A stretch of 64,000 nt of DNA, taken from the NCBI RefSeq assembly GCF_025698545.1, contig NC_068570.1, forward strand, positions 620,001-684,000, given 5' to 3'. Of the stretch, positions 25,788 through 37,264 are shown piece after piece (the stretch's first letter is position 1; the number at the start of each line of letters is the position of its first letter). A program made the translations under genes and the position numbers. The notes under the pieces were generated by a model. That model saw nothing but the letters and a program-made list of their open reading frames with translations. It ran no database searches and was not told the DNA's origin. The DNA comes from Gossypium raimondii (Eukaryota > Streptophyta > Magnoliopsida > Malvales > Malvaceae).

Positions 25788-25854
25788 TTCTTATTTCTTG
25801 AAGCCTAATCTTGACAATAAATTGCACGGGTTTAGGATTTAGGAATAAGTATAA

Positions 25855-26445
25855 TTAAGCTATGTAAGTTATGTATTATGTAAGTTATTTATTATGAAAA
25901 TTATGCTATGTAAGTTTTGTAAGTCATATAAGTTATGTATTATGTAAGTTATGTAAGTTATTTATTATGAAAATTAAGTAAGTTATGTAATTTATGAATA
26001 ATTAAAAAATGTAAGTTATGTAAGTTGTAAGTTATGTAAGTTGTAAGTTATGTAAGTTATGCATAATATTAATTAATTAAGTTATGTAATTTATGTATAA
26101 TATTAATGTAAGTTATGTAATTTATGAATAATTAAAAAATGTAAGTTATGTAAGTTGTAAGTTATGTAAGTTATGTATAATATTAATTAATTAAGTTATG
26201 TAATTTATGTATAATATTAATGTAACTTATGTAAGTTGTAAGTTATGTAAGTTATGTATAATATTAATTAATTAAGTTATGTAAGTTATGTATAATACTA
26301 ATGTAATTTTGCCAAACATTTTAATGTAAGTTATGTAATTTATGAATAATTAAAAAATGTAAGTTATGTAAGTTATGTATAATATTAATTAATTAAGTTA
26401 TGTAATTTATGTATAATATTAATTAATTAATTAAGTTATGTAATC
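25855..26445. repeat. Minisatellite built on a 9-base GTAAGTTAT unit
   Basis: About 600 bases are nearly all permutations of GTAAGTTAT, interrupted by ATAATATTAATTAATTA. Longer units of 50-90 bases repeat imperfectly (for example around 26000, 26110 and 26330). It lies just upstream of the TNP2 start inside the CACTA element. A weaker echo (AAGTAATGTAATATATTT) is at 26945-27085. Confidence 0.85.
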
Positions 26446-28404
26446 GAGGATGTAAGTGGATCACTCCCCTTTAATATTTACTACTTTTTATCATTTCAAC
26501 ACTAATTTGATTTTTCGATCATTTTCACTTTCAACTTTTAACATTCAATTAAATTATAATTTTTAGATAAAGCGGTTAGATAAACTCTTAAAAATTTAAT
26601 GACATTAAAGTGACAACTCACGTAATAATTCATATTTATTGCATAAAAATCAGAAAAATAACAAAAATTTTAAAATTTCAACAAATTTAAAAATATTCAT
26701 AAAAACAAATATCTACAACGGTAATAAAGTATACATTATATGAAATGTTATCAATATCATTAAATTTTTAATATAAGTATTTTTGCAAAATAAAAATAAT
26801 TTAATTAAGTTTGAATATAGAAAGAAATGATAAAAATAAAATTAAGACTGAAATGACGAATAAGCGAATATTAATAATAAATTTATTTTACGCCTTACGT
26901 TAAATAAATTAATAATATATTTATAATTAAATAAAACAATAAAAGCTAATTTTATTTAAGTAATGTAATATATTTAAGTAATGTAAGTTATAAATTTTAG
27001 TAAGTAATATATTTAAGTAATGTAATATATTTTAGTAAGTAATGTAAGTAATGTAATATATCTTGTAATTTTAGTAAGTCATGTATTTAACATTACATTA
27101 AATCAGGCAGCCCATTTTACAATGTATATACAAGATCCAAATCTAGTGTAAGAAACAAACAAAGCAGAGAACTAACAAACTCATTGAACAAAGCAGAATA
27201 GACATGTAGGAACTTCGGTGTGAAAGGAACTTTTGTTCTTCATGTGTTCTATATCAATGTTTGAATATGTGTAGGAATCCAGATATAGCATCGGATGGAT
27301 ACTTTAGGAACAATCGGAGAATGAAGAAATCGTGTAACATAGTTTAACATTGTTTACCAACTACTGAGCTAATTACAGAGTTTGGGAAATCGATTACGTT
27401 CTAAGAAAATTACTTTCAACAATTTTACTGCAACTTGAGAAAAATTTAAAATATATAAAGAAGGAAGAGCACTAAAGCGTTTACAGAGATGCGCTTTTAT
27501 ACTAAATTACTCCAAAGCCTCAACAATATATGAATAAATTAGGCTTTGTCCATTCACCCAATAAGTTTTTCTTAAAGAGATTTTAAAATGCACAAAATTT
27601 CCAAGCCATTCAAATGTTTTTACCAAGTTAAAAGTTTAAATAACACTTAAAGCAAAAGCGTGATGCTTATTTGAGGAAATTCACAGTGAAGTCAACTAAA
27701 ATTAGAGATTGTCGAAGAGTAAACTTTTGTAGTTTTAGTTCAGTTGTTTACCCCTTTTTAGTAATAACTAAATAAATTCAACTCTGAAATCAGAAGGAAT
27801 AAAAGTAAGGACATTTTGATTAAAATAATATCAGCAAACTTACCTAAATACGAGCTAATCAATAAGGCAGTAACAAATGGTTAATCCACAATTTTGAGTT
27901 CTCCTTTCTTTAACAGTTGGGCAAATGCAGTGTTACTTCTGGGGAACAAAACTTGAACATAAGAACAAGTGTTATTTTTAACTCTTCAACAATGAGAAGA
28001 ACAAACTAGAAAGCAAACACAGAAGATCGGTACTTCTTCCCAAACCCTAGACACGCAAAAATTCCCAAATTCCCCAAATTCCCAAACAAACTGGTACAAG
28101 CTTGGTGATTGAACTTGGACTCTAAACCCCAAATTCCCAAATTACACTGAACCCAAACCCTAAATCAAGATACAGTGTTTTGAAAGAAAAAAGCTTACCT
28201 TTTAACCACAAATTCCGCAACTTTGATAGTATCCTGTCAAGATTGACTCAACTGTTGCTTCGTTTCTGATGATTTATGAGTTCTCCTCTCCCTTTTTTCC
28301 TTTGTATTTTCTCTTTCGTTTTTATCCCTTTCATTTTGTCCTCTGCTTCTGTTTCTTTTTGTGTTCTGCCTTATAGAGAAAATGATAAGTTAAAACACGA
28401 TGAA
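26446..28404. other. 5' non-coding part of the CACTA element
   Basis: This is between the minisatellite and the right-arm repeats. It is A/T-rich up to about 27110, then of more normal composition. It probably holds the promoter and leader of the minus-strand transposase genes. A 60-codon plus-strand frame at 28276-28458 looks like a secretory leader but lies antisense to the element and is not supported. Confidence 0.4.
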
Positions 28405-29075
28405 CAGAAACGGCGTCGTTTAGCCAAAATTTTAAGACACCATTGCGGCGTTTCTTAGAAAAACGCCATTATTGCTTGTATATTTGCAGCGTTTCCAAAA
28501 AACGCCACTAAAAATTGAAGTTCTAATCTAAAACGGCGCCGTTTAATAAAGCTTTAATGCATATTTCTGGCATTTTCTATAAAAAACACCATTAAAAAAT
28601 AATTTGCTTAAGCTAAACGTCGTCGTTTAGCTAATATTTTAAGTCACTTTTGCGGTGTTTCCCGCGAAAACGCCACTAGAAATTAACAGAAACGGCGCCG
28701 TTGAATTAATATAGAGAAAATGCTAAGTTAAAATTCGAATATAGAAACGGCTCCGTTTAGACATTGTTTTAATACCCTTTTGCGGCGTTTACTGAAAACA
28801 CGCCGCTATTGATTCCAAAATTTCCGGCACTATCACGAAAACGCCACTACTACTTAACGTACAACAAGCCAAACGGTGACGTTTCAAGTAATTAATACTA
28901 AACTTTTTATAAGTTAAAAATCGTGTAGACAAACGGCGTCGTTTACTCAAATTTTAAAGACACTTTTGCGGCGTTTCTTGAACAAACGCCACTACTGCTT
29001 CCCACAGTTGCGGCATTTAACAGTTAAAACGCCACTAAAAGTTTAACTATTCATTCAAAAACGGCGCCGTTTTGT
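28405..29075. repeat. Right-arm array of AAACGGCGYCGTTT and GCGGCGTTT motifs
   Basis: Two motifs alternate. The first is AAACGGCGCCGTTT, a perfect 14-base palindrome, or its variant AAACGGCGTCGTTT (near 28410, 28533, 28618, 28690, 28749, 28874, 28932 and 29060). The second is the GCGGCGTTT...AAACGCCACT pair. Spacing is roughly 60-125 bases. The palindrome is absent from the left arm. These are candidate protein-binding sites in the 5' subterminal region. Confidence 0.8.
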
Positions 29076-29274
29076 AAATTTTAGATTTTTTTGTCATTTT
29101 TTGTTTTTTTTATTTCATTTCTTATGTATTTGGTCCTAAATATATCCATCCATATAAAATATATCAATATATTTTTTTAACTTATTTATGAATTCTATTT
29201 AAAATAATATTTAAATATATCAATTGGTACTTTAAATTGATTTTTTAAAATATTATTTAAAGAAATTAATCTAA

Positions 29275-29840
29275 ACTAACCTAAAACCCTTATTCTACCC
29301 TGAAACCCTAAACTTTAAATTCTAAACCACTAACCCTTAACACGTAACTGGTAACCCCTAAACCCCTAACCCTTATATCCCAAACCTTAAATCCATACCC
29401 CCCAATCCTTAAAATAGCACGGCCATCCAAAATAATCCCTAAATATTTAATAATCATAAAATAGTTATAATTGATTAAACAATAATTAATAGTAAAAACT
29501 TTTTGTAATATTATCTTTATAATATTTATTTTTTTGTATAAAGTTTGAAATTTATAATATTTAATTTTATTGATAAATAAATAAATTTAAACTATATATT
29601 ATATATTTTAGAAATATATAAGAACATATTTAATATAAAAATTAATAAAACTAATTAATCTAAACTTAAACTCTAACATAATCGTTGAAACCTTAAACCC
29701 CAAATCTATAACCCCCTAACCTCTTACCCCTAAATCCCCTAACCCCTAAAGCATAACCCTTAACCCCTAAATCCCCCTAAACATTAAATCCCAAACCCTA
29801 AATCCATACCCCGACCTACTCCTTAAACTCTAAACCATAT
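29275..29840. repeat. Degenerate telomere-like (CCCTAAA) tracts
   Basis: Two blocks (29275-29420 and 29690-29840) are rich in AACCCTAAA, ACCCCTAAACCCCTAACCC and AACCCTAAATCC words. These are variants of the plant telomere repeat CCCTAAA, always in the same strand sense. They are imperfect and separated by an A/T-rich spacer. They lie within the right arm of the CACTA element. Confidence 0.75.
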
Positions 29841-30003
29841 ACTGTAATTAATTCAATATTTAAAATTAATACTATCTCCTTTACGATTATATAAGAAATT
29901 ATTTAATATATAAACTAAAAAAATCAGTAATGTATCCTTTTAAATAATAGTATTTTAATTTTTCCATTTTTAACAAATATTTTAAATTATTTTAAATCCT
30001 TGA

Positions 30004-30560
30004 GCATTAGCGGCGCTTTCCTAAAAACGCCGCTAAATCCCCGACAGCTCAGAAAACGGCGTCGTTGGTCTTAGGTATTTTTGCGGCGCTTTCCCAAAAA
30101 CGCCGCTAAATCCCTGAGCATTAGCGGCGCTTTTCTAAAAACGCCGCTAAATCTGATATTTCGTAAAAGCGGCGTCGTTGGTCTTAGGTATTTTTGCGGC
30201 GCTTTCCCAAAAACGCCGCTAAAGCCCTAAGCATTAGCGGCGCTTACATAGAAACGCCACTAAATCCCCGACAGCTCAGAAAACGGCGTCGTTGGTCTTA
30301 GGTATTTTTGCGGCGCTTTCCCAAAAACGCCGCTAAATCCCTAAGCATTAGCGGCGCTTACCTAGAAACGCCACTAAATCCCCGATGGCTCAGAAAACGG
30401 CGTCGTTGGCCTTAGGTATTTTTGTGGCACTTTCCCAAAAACGCCGCTAAATCCCTGAGCATTAGCGGCACTTACATAGAAACGCCACTAAATCCCCGAA
30501 AGCTCCAAAAACGGCGTCGTTGGGCTTAGGTATTTTGCGGCGCTTTTCTGGAAACGCCGC
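30004..30560. repeat. Five tandem units of about 114 bases in the CACTA right arm
   Basis: The motif ACGGCGTCGTTGG recurs at 30056, 30168, 30283, 30397 and 30511 (intervals 112-115). Each unit also holds TTTTTGCGGCGCTTTCCC, AAAACGCCGCTAAATCCC and GCATTAGCGGCGCTTAC. Units differ by a few substitutions. The element's terminal repeat follows after about 80 bases. Confidence 0.88.
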
Positions 30561-30675
30561 TAATGTTTATTTTCAGCGGCATTTTCCATGAAGCGCCGCT
30601 AATGATCTATCTTTAGCGGCGTTTGTTATCCAACCGCTGCTAAAAATGCCGCTAAAAGCCTGTTTTGGTGTAGTG

Positions 30676-31849
30676 ATCATTAGTTAGTTGATGTTATTGA
30701 AGAGACAAGCCGGAACTTTTTTACTATCGTTGAATCACATATTCAATGCCACATGAAATTTCAAATAAAGTATGCTCAATTAAACTAGAGCGATTAAACT
30801 CAAAATTTCAATATAATAAAAATATTAAAACTAAATTAGATCAAAAAGAAAGAATTTGACAATTTCTTTTTCCTTTGTCGTGGTAAGAGCTGTTGATGGC
30901 CAAGCATAGCTGCTCTGGGTTAAGTTCGGATTTATATTTTTTAACCCCAATTTGATGTGATTCTATTCATTTTGCTATTTAAATTAAATTTAAATAGTAA
31001 ATGAGTTATTTGGATAGATTTAATTAGATCGGAATTGAACTCAATCATAATCTTTTAAAAATTAAACCTCAATTTCATCCAAAACATAAACATCATTTAT
31101 ACCTTTTTGCATGATGCAACATCAATTGTTCAAGCAACTTATTAGTTTTGGCATCCCCATGAAAATGTACCAATTAAACCATTTGACTAAAGTTGACTAT
31201 TAAGTTTTAATATTTACCAGCGTTCATCATTAACATATGGGGTTTTTATTTGCTTTTGCAATGTGTTACTCCACGATTGTGCGATGTGGCATTTATGTTT
31301 TTTTTTTATTAGAAATGTTTAAAAATATTTTCAAATTATAAAAATTGAGAAAAAAAATATTTTTTAGGAAAAAATCGAAATATTATTAGTAAGGAAAATG
31401 AAAGAAACATGAAGCGGACTAAACTAAATCCCAAGCCGATGCTTACCCGATACACATGTTCCTATTGCCATCTTCTCCCTTAGTTTCAACAATACGAGTT
31501 TTCAAGGACATAGGTTTACTCAACGTAATCCACATAAAATAAAATTATCATCGCAAGCATACAAGATATCTTATTAGCGTTTCTACGAATGTGTTGGAAG
31601 GATAAATCATTAAAGTGAGAGTTAACATAAATACAATGCTTGCACAACGATATAGGTGAGAATAAGGTTAAGAGTAAAACCAAAAACCCATTTGATTATT
31701 TTGAGATGGAAAAACCCCACCGTGGAGGGTCACTTTCTCTCTTAATGAAACACTTTTGTACTAATTTTCAACTATTTTTGCTGTAATGAAAGAACATAGA
31801 GGCAAAAAGACAAACAACTAGCCTTCAAGTACTTCAATCATGAGAACCA
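30676..31849. other. Intergenic DNA, no gene seen
   Basis: The sequence begins with the ATC target duplication of the CACTA element. It is A/T-rich throughout and I recognise nothing coding in it. Confidence 0.35.
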
Positions 31850-31929
31850 AGATGACCAATAAGTTTGGCGGAAATTGTACTCTAGGAAAAATTTAAAAGA
31901 ATGAAAAGGATACCATCAATTAGTAGGAA

Positions 31930-32450
31930 CCAAACTATATCTAACATTATTAAATTATTAATAAATTTATGTTTTAGTCACTAAATTTCAAAAAATTATA
32001 AATAGTTATGAAATATTCGAAAGTTTTCATATAAGTTATTGGGATGTTAAAATTATTGTCGTATGGCATTATTTGTTAGCACCACCTGCACCAATTGAAA
32101 GCTTTCCTCCTTCTCTTCTATAGTTTGGTTTTTCATTAAACAACTTTGAATGTCATGGATCTGCGAACCAAACAACTTTCTTCTCCAATCTCTTACACTG
32201 ACAGTCATATCGATTTAAATCTAAGGTATGTTCTTCTACTCATCGATGGGTACTGATCCACTATACCGATTGTTTAATTGTCGCTTCGACCTCAGTAGTC
32301 AGATTTTTTTTTAAAAAAATAAACTTAATAGCCCAGTGACTTAAATAATTCTTCCGAATAGTTTAGTGACCATTTTATAACTTTTTAAAATTGAGTGACC
32401 AAAATGTATACTTAACAATAATTTAGTGACATTAATTGTATTATATCCTA
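31930..32450. mobile_element. Long-TIR miniature element (Mutator-like MITE), copy 2
   Basis: It has the same layout as 11981-12495: AATTATTAATAAATTTATG on the left, and CAATAATTTAGTGACATTAA then ATTATATCC on the right. The terminal bases are more worn, so both ends are approximate. Confidence 0.6.
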
Positions 32451-32605
32451 ATTTAAAAGAAAGAAAATGATGTGATGAATAAGTTTGGTGGAAATTGTAT
32501 TTTAGTATGTTGATCTTAGGATCCCAATAATTTAAAAGAATGGAAAGCAAACAATGAATAAGTTTGGTGGAAATTGTACTCAAGTTAAATTAATGGAAAG
32601 CATAC

Positions 32606-34761
32606 TGTAACACCCCAAACCCGACTTAGACGTTACGACCCAATTAGGGAGTGTTACGAAAAAGGGTTTTGAGATCAATGATACTTCGATAAAACTTTGT
32701 ATAGTTGTTCGATAAAAAATCCAAGTTTTATCAGACATATTCTTTTATATAACTCTTACTGAAAACGTTATTTGGTTAATTCATTTGCCAAAACATAATT
32801 TGCAGCGGAAGTTTTAGAAATCGTTATATTTTGAAAATCCAGTTTGTATTTTCAGAAAAACCTTTGTCTACGTAAATCGTGTTTTTTTGAAAACGTCGCA
32901 GTTATAGAAAAACATAAATGCAACCAAAACAAAATTCAAAGAAACAGTCTAAAAGTCCGGAGAGTCTAAAAATTACAAAACTATCACAAATTTCAGAAAT
33001 ATAAGTAGTAATATTAAAAACAGTTTTTCAGCTAGTGGTCACCACTGAGCCTCCGTCGCACCGACCCGCCTATGTCCAAAGGTTGCTTGACCAAAACAGA
33101 CAAACAATGTGAGTTTTCATAAACCCAGTGTGTAACCCAATAGAGATAGACATACAAATGTACACAGTATTCTTTTATGTAGATCAAATACAAATTCGGA
33201 CCTAAGTTCTTAGAAGATACAAATATCAGAATCAAATAATCCAGTCAAATATACAAAATCCTACCCCCGTCCTCTACACACCATCTTCATCCATCTTATC
33301 ACACCATGTGGGGTTAAAAACACTCACCCATATAATATGTGACACATAACAGATAATATGCAGTCAAGCTTCTAGAATATAGGCGAAAGGTTGTGTACAG
33401 ATCACTTCTTCCACACATACAAATCTCATCCTAAACACTGATACAGAATACAGATTCAGAAATAATAGATTTAACATGCTTAATATGCTCGTATACAGAT
33501 AACATACATACTTAAACAGTACAGTCAAACATAGATATCAGTTTCCTACTCAGATCAGACTATCAGAATATCATATCATAGGAAAAAGCGTTTGATTATC
33601 CCTTACTGACCCTACGATAGGCCCACAGACGATCAGAATGACCCGTGCGACCCTAAGGAAAATTTCAGAATTTTGGGCACACATACCCGTATAGCTTGCC
33701 CGTGTGGGCCCACATGCCCAAGCCCATGAGGCCCACACGGCCACACATCACTATCACACGGCCGTGTCTTGCACACAGCCAGCCACACGTCAGGGACACG
33801 TTCGTGTAGTGTCGACAGACCATTTTTTCAACTTTTGCCAAACCTCAATTTTACATGTTTAGGGTACACACCTGGTACAGTTTTGATGCGAAAGCAATCC
33901 TGAGCCTTTCTAAACCTAAAAACTAGTACCCCAAACACCAATTTAGCAACCAAAATACAAATTCACGATAGAAATTCAACAATGCCCAAGAACTCACTGC
34001 CGACGATAAACACCCGCTAACGCGTACTAAGTCGTTGAAATGTAATTTTTCGCCTTACAACCTTCACCTAATCACAGATTTATCTATTAATCACCAAATA
34101 ATGGCTACCATTTAACATCGCTAACATCTCAAAAATCAAATGTGAACGACAAACGAAGTTCTACTTACCAAGACGAATAAAGAACCCGACAATTCTAATA
34201 GCATGATTGGACGACAGGTTCACGAACAGAATCGAAGAAGAACAAAGCAAAGATTTACAGAGAATGGGAAGAATGTCAGAAAGGGAAAAGACAACGTCAG
34301 AAAATTGAAGAAACTAACGTCAGAGGAAAATTGGGAAGAGAGAGAAAAATAATAAAAATTAAATCAAATAAAATCTTACAATCCCCAATTTTAGGCATAA
34401 TCTCCTACTAACCCAGTCTCTCATTCACTTACACAGGCTTCCAAACCCATCCAAACTCTCTCAGACAACCGAGACAAAAATTAACAACCACGCTCGCACA
34501 AGAATTTGAACACAAGACCTCCAATAAGTTAACTCCTTACCACTCGAACCAACAAGCTCATTCTAATATGAGTTTACAAACAATAAGACATAAGCCTACC
34601 CAGCAGGGATAAGGCTAAGATTAAAAATAATAGAATTTGCCAAAAATGGGACTTGAAACCAAGACCTCACACACACACCCAAAACATTTAGCCATTAAAG
34701 CAGACACTCATTTTTGTGTCAAGACTTACAGAAACAGAAATAAATTATTCAGGGCATTACA
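32606..34761 (+). mobile_element. Solo LTR of a Gypsy-type retrotransposon, 2156 bp
   Basis: It starts TGTAACACCCCAAACCCG and ends CAGGGCATTACA (TG...CA with TGTAA/TTACA inverted ends). The five bases CATAC precede it (32601-32605) and follow it (34762-34766), an exact target duplication. There is no gag, pol or second LTR, so this is a solo LTR left by recombination. Inside lie CACACGGCCGTGT-type palindromic words near 33770 and the ACAAGACCTCC / ACTTGAAACCAAGACC phrases typical of this cotton-type family. Family naming is from memory. Confidence 0.92.
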
Positions 34762-34829
34762 CATACAATGAATAAGTTTGGTGGAAATTGTACATAAGTA
34801 TGTTGGTCTTACGACTCCAATAATTTAAA

Positions 34830-35365
34830 GGGTAAATTACATTTAAGGTCATTAAATTATTAGTAAGTTTATGTTTGGTTACTAAATTTTAAAAAGTTAC
34901 AAAATGGTTATTGATCTATTCGAAAGTTTTCATTTAAGTTATCGGGTTGTTAAAATCGTTGTCGTATGACATTCTCTATTCGCACCACTTACACCAATTG
35001 AAAGCTCTCATCTCTCTTCTTTTCTACATTTTAGTTTTTTCATGAAACAACTTTGAACGTCACGAACCTGTAAACCAAAGTCCAAACATCTTTCTTTTCC
35101 GGTCTTCGACACTGACTGTCAAATTGATTTGAATTTAAGGTATGTTATTCTACTCATTGATGAGTACTGATCCACTATACCGATCACCGATCGTCGAATC
35201 GTCTCTTGGACCTCGCTAGATAATTTTTTTTAAAATGAACTTAACAGCCCAGTGACATAAATAAAAACTTTTGAATAGTTCAGTGACTATTTTATAGCTT
35301 TTTGAAGTTGACTAACCAAAACATGAACTTAGTAATAGTTTAGTGACATTGAATGTAGTTTACCC
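34830..35365. mobile_element. Long-TIR miniature element (Mutator-like MITE), copy 3, intact
   Basis: The left end is GGGTAAATTACATTTAAGG and the right end GAATGTAGTTTACCC, with inverted identity of over 100 bases. The flanks TAATTTAAA and TATTTTCAAA could be a worn 9-10-bp target duplication. Its truncated twin at 40752-41063 stops in mid-element, which shows that the second duplicated unit suffered a deletion. Confidence 0.7.
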
Positions 35366-35450
35366 TATTTTCAAAGAAAGAAAAGGATACAATCAATAAG
35401 ATTGGTGGGAATTGTGTTTTAGTATGTTGATCTTAGGACCCCAATAATAT

Positions 35451-36256
35451 TGTTTTCCTACACTCATTGGTAATAATACTAATGGTTTCCTATCATGTTT
35501 TACGTTTGGTTAATTATGCTTTGGAGTTAAATTACAAAGTAAAAATTTAAAGGTTAAAATATGTTTCAAGTTCCTATATTTTTAAGTAAATTTAAAATTT
35601 AGTTCACATACTTTTATTTTGAGAAATTTAGTCAATCTGCTCTTTAGATTTAAAAACTTGAGTCTAGTTGTTAACATAGTTAAAATTCTATTAAATTTCC
35701 GGTATGACATTTTAGAATTAAAAAAATACTCAATAAACATATAACAAAAATAACATTATAATGGACTTGAATCAGCTATAAAATCAGATTAATTGGTTAT
35801 TATATTTTTTAATCTAAAAATCTTAAAGTTTCAAGATCATAAAAGGACTAAAATCATAATTAAGGTTTTCATTGGATACCATGGAATAAAAAAAAGTATG
35901 TTCCTTTTAAATGATATTATGCGTTATTTGGATTACCACGATGACTTGCAGTTGAGTGATTGAATCGTATTTAACCTTTTGATTTAACTAGATTTTTTTT
36001 TTTGGCGACAAGGAAAAATAAGTAGATTAACTACATAAACTAAATCATTCCCCCTAACGGGGATACCTCGAACAATCTCAATCCGTGTCTTCCCTCATGC
36101 ACTCTATATATTGGTGAGATTAAAGTCACTCCAGTAAAAGGATTATTTTACAAAAATATATACAAATACTTATCACATTTATTAATTTCATAAATATTAA
36201 ATAAACTATCACTTCTAACCTATATTTATAAATTTTAAAATAATGTCCTTAATGAT
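35451..36256. other. AT-rich intergenic DNA, no gene seen
   Basis: Low-complexity A/T text. It belongs to the part of duplicated unit 1 that is missing from unit 2. Nothing is recognised. Confidence 0.3.
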
Positions 36257-36839
36257 TGTTATACTTCCACCCATGTTAGGACACATGGCAAGTCTAGAGG
36301 ACATCTGAACAATAAACTTGCCACCAACAAGCTAGGAAATCACCTACGAAATCATCCTTCCAAGAAGACTACCACTCAGAAAACGAATGGCCTGGTCTTT
36401 ATTGGGAATATGATTTCATATATAGGTGATTCCATTCAGATAACTGTGGTTCATTCCCAAATAAGACAACTGTCGTTCAGACAACTACTTTATCCCATCA
36501 TAGTCAAAATGAATCACAGGGTCTGTCCTATCACAGACATCCTCATCTTATCGAAGACATTCCTCCCCCGCACTCCGTAATAATGGCTAGATGACAAGTC
36601 CAACACGTTAACATCATATTACTTGAGACTCTTGCCTATAAATACCCCCCAAAAACTATGAAAAAAGGATTGACTTTTCAAGGATACTAAGCCTACTCTC
36701 TCTCTATACTTCTCCAACCCTCAGTCTTCAAACTCTCTCCACCTCCGTTCTTCATAACTTCCAGCTCTCCGTCTCGACTAGGTGAACTTACCTTCTCAGC
36801 AACTGTTGTACTTTCCCCTTGTAGAACATTGTATCAACA
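36257..36839 (+). mobile_element. Solo LTR, 583 bp, with near-perfect target duplication
   Basis: It starts TGTTATACTTCC and ends TTGTATCAACA, giving inverted ends TGTTATAC / TATCAACA. The flanks are ATGAT (36252-36256) and ATAAT (36840-36844), one transition apart. A TATAAATA at 36637-36644 precedes a pyrimidine-rich leader with CTCTCTCTC. No internal retrotransposon sequence is present. Confidence 0.6.
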
Positions 36840-37264
36840 ATAATCATTTTCCCTTCTCACTAAAATTCACTTCATTATCATCACTATAATTGAATTCAAA
36901 TATACATACCTCACAATTGATTTTAATCTCACTAGTATAATATCAAATACTATCGCTACAATGATTAATTTCACCGTAATCTTATAGGTACTAATTTCAC
37001 AGCTCATCCAAATGTACATTAATCCGAATTTTATTCATAGCCATATAGATGCATTCTGTGTCCAACACTATCACAGAACCAAGTTTCATCTCGAGTTAAG
37101 CTTCCTAGTATTTGTAAGTTGGGATCCACATCTAACATCTTTATGTATTTTTCAACTTTTCAAAGATAGAAAATTATTTTCAATAAAATTACGAGTAAAA
37201 TAATAAAGAGAGTTTGATTAACTGCCAAAATTACATATTTTATGTAATTAAATTGGTTAATTTA

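Larger units (their letters stand above)
19661..30675 (-). mobile_element. CACTA (En/Spm) DNA transposon, complete but decayed
   Basis: The left end is CACTACACCAGAACAGG and the right end CCTGTTTTGGTGTAGTG. The two ends match over about 35 bases with two mismatches. The target duplication is ATC at 19658-19660 and ATC at 30676-30678, the 3 bp expected of CACTA elements. The element is 11,015 bp. Both transposase-type genes run on the minus strand (TNP2-like at 22110-25787, TNPA-like at 20167-21956), so the right end is the 5' end. Subterminal GCGGCG repeats fill both arms. Multiple stops and frameshifts make it non-autonomous. It could still be moved in trans by an intact relative, since its ends are preserved. 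Confidence 0.95.
31850..35450. repeat. Family of about 75-base units (AATAAGTTTGGTGGAAATTG) broken up by transposons
   Basis: Copies of a unit with AATGAATAAGTTTGGTGGAA, AGTATGTTGATCTTAGGA and CCCAATAATTTAAAAGAATG occur at about 31855, 32475, 32550, 34765 and 35390. They are separated by miniature elements and the solo LTR. The sixth copy, at 40690, belongs to the later tandem duplication. The arrangement suggests an old tandem array used repeatedly as an insertion target. Confidence 0.65.

Noticed and set aside
24925..25827. Longer open frame starting at 25827 as the true TNP2 start
   Set aside because: It starts with GTG, and its first 30 residues are an off-frame reading of the conserved MDRSWM start at 25787.
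28276..28458. 60-codon plus-strand frame that looks like a signal peptide
   Set aside because: It lies antisense in the 5' arm of the CACTA element and runs into its subterminal repeats.
30004..30560. CRISPR-like regular spacing
   Set aside because: The 114-base units are whole-unit tandem repeats in a plant transposon end, with no unique spacers.
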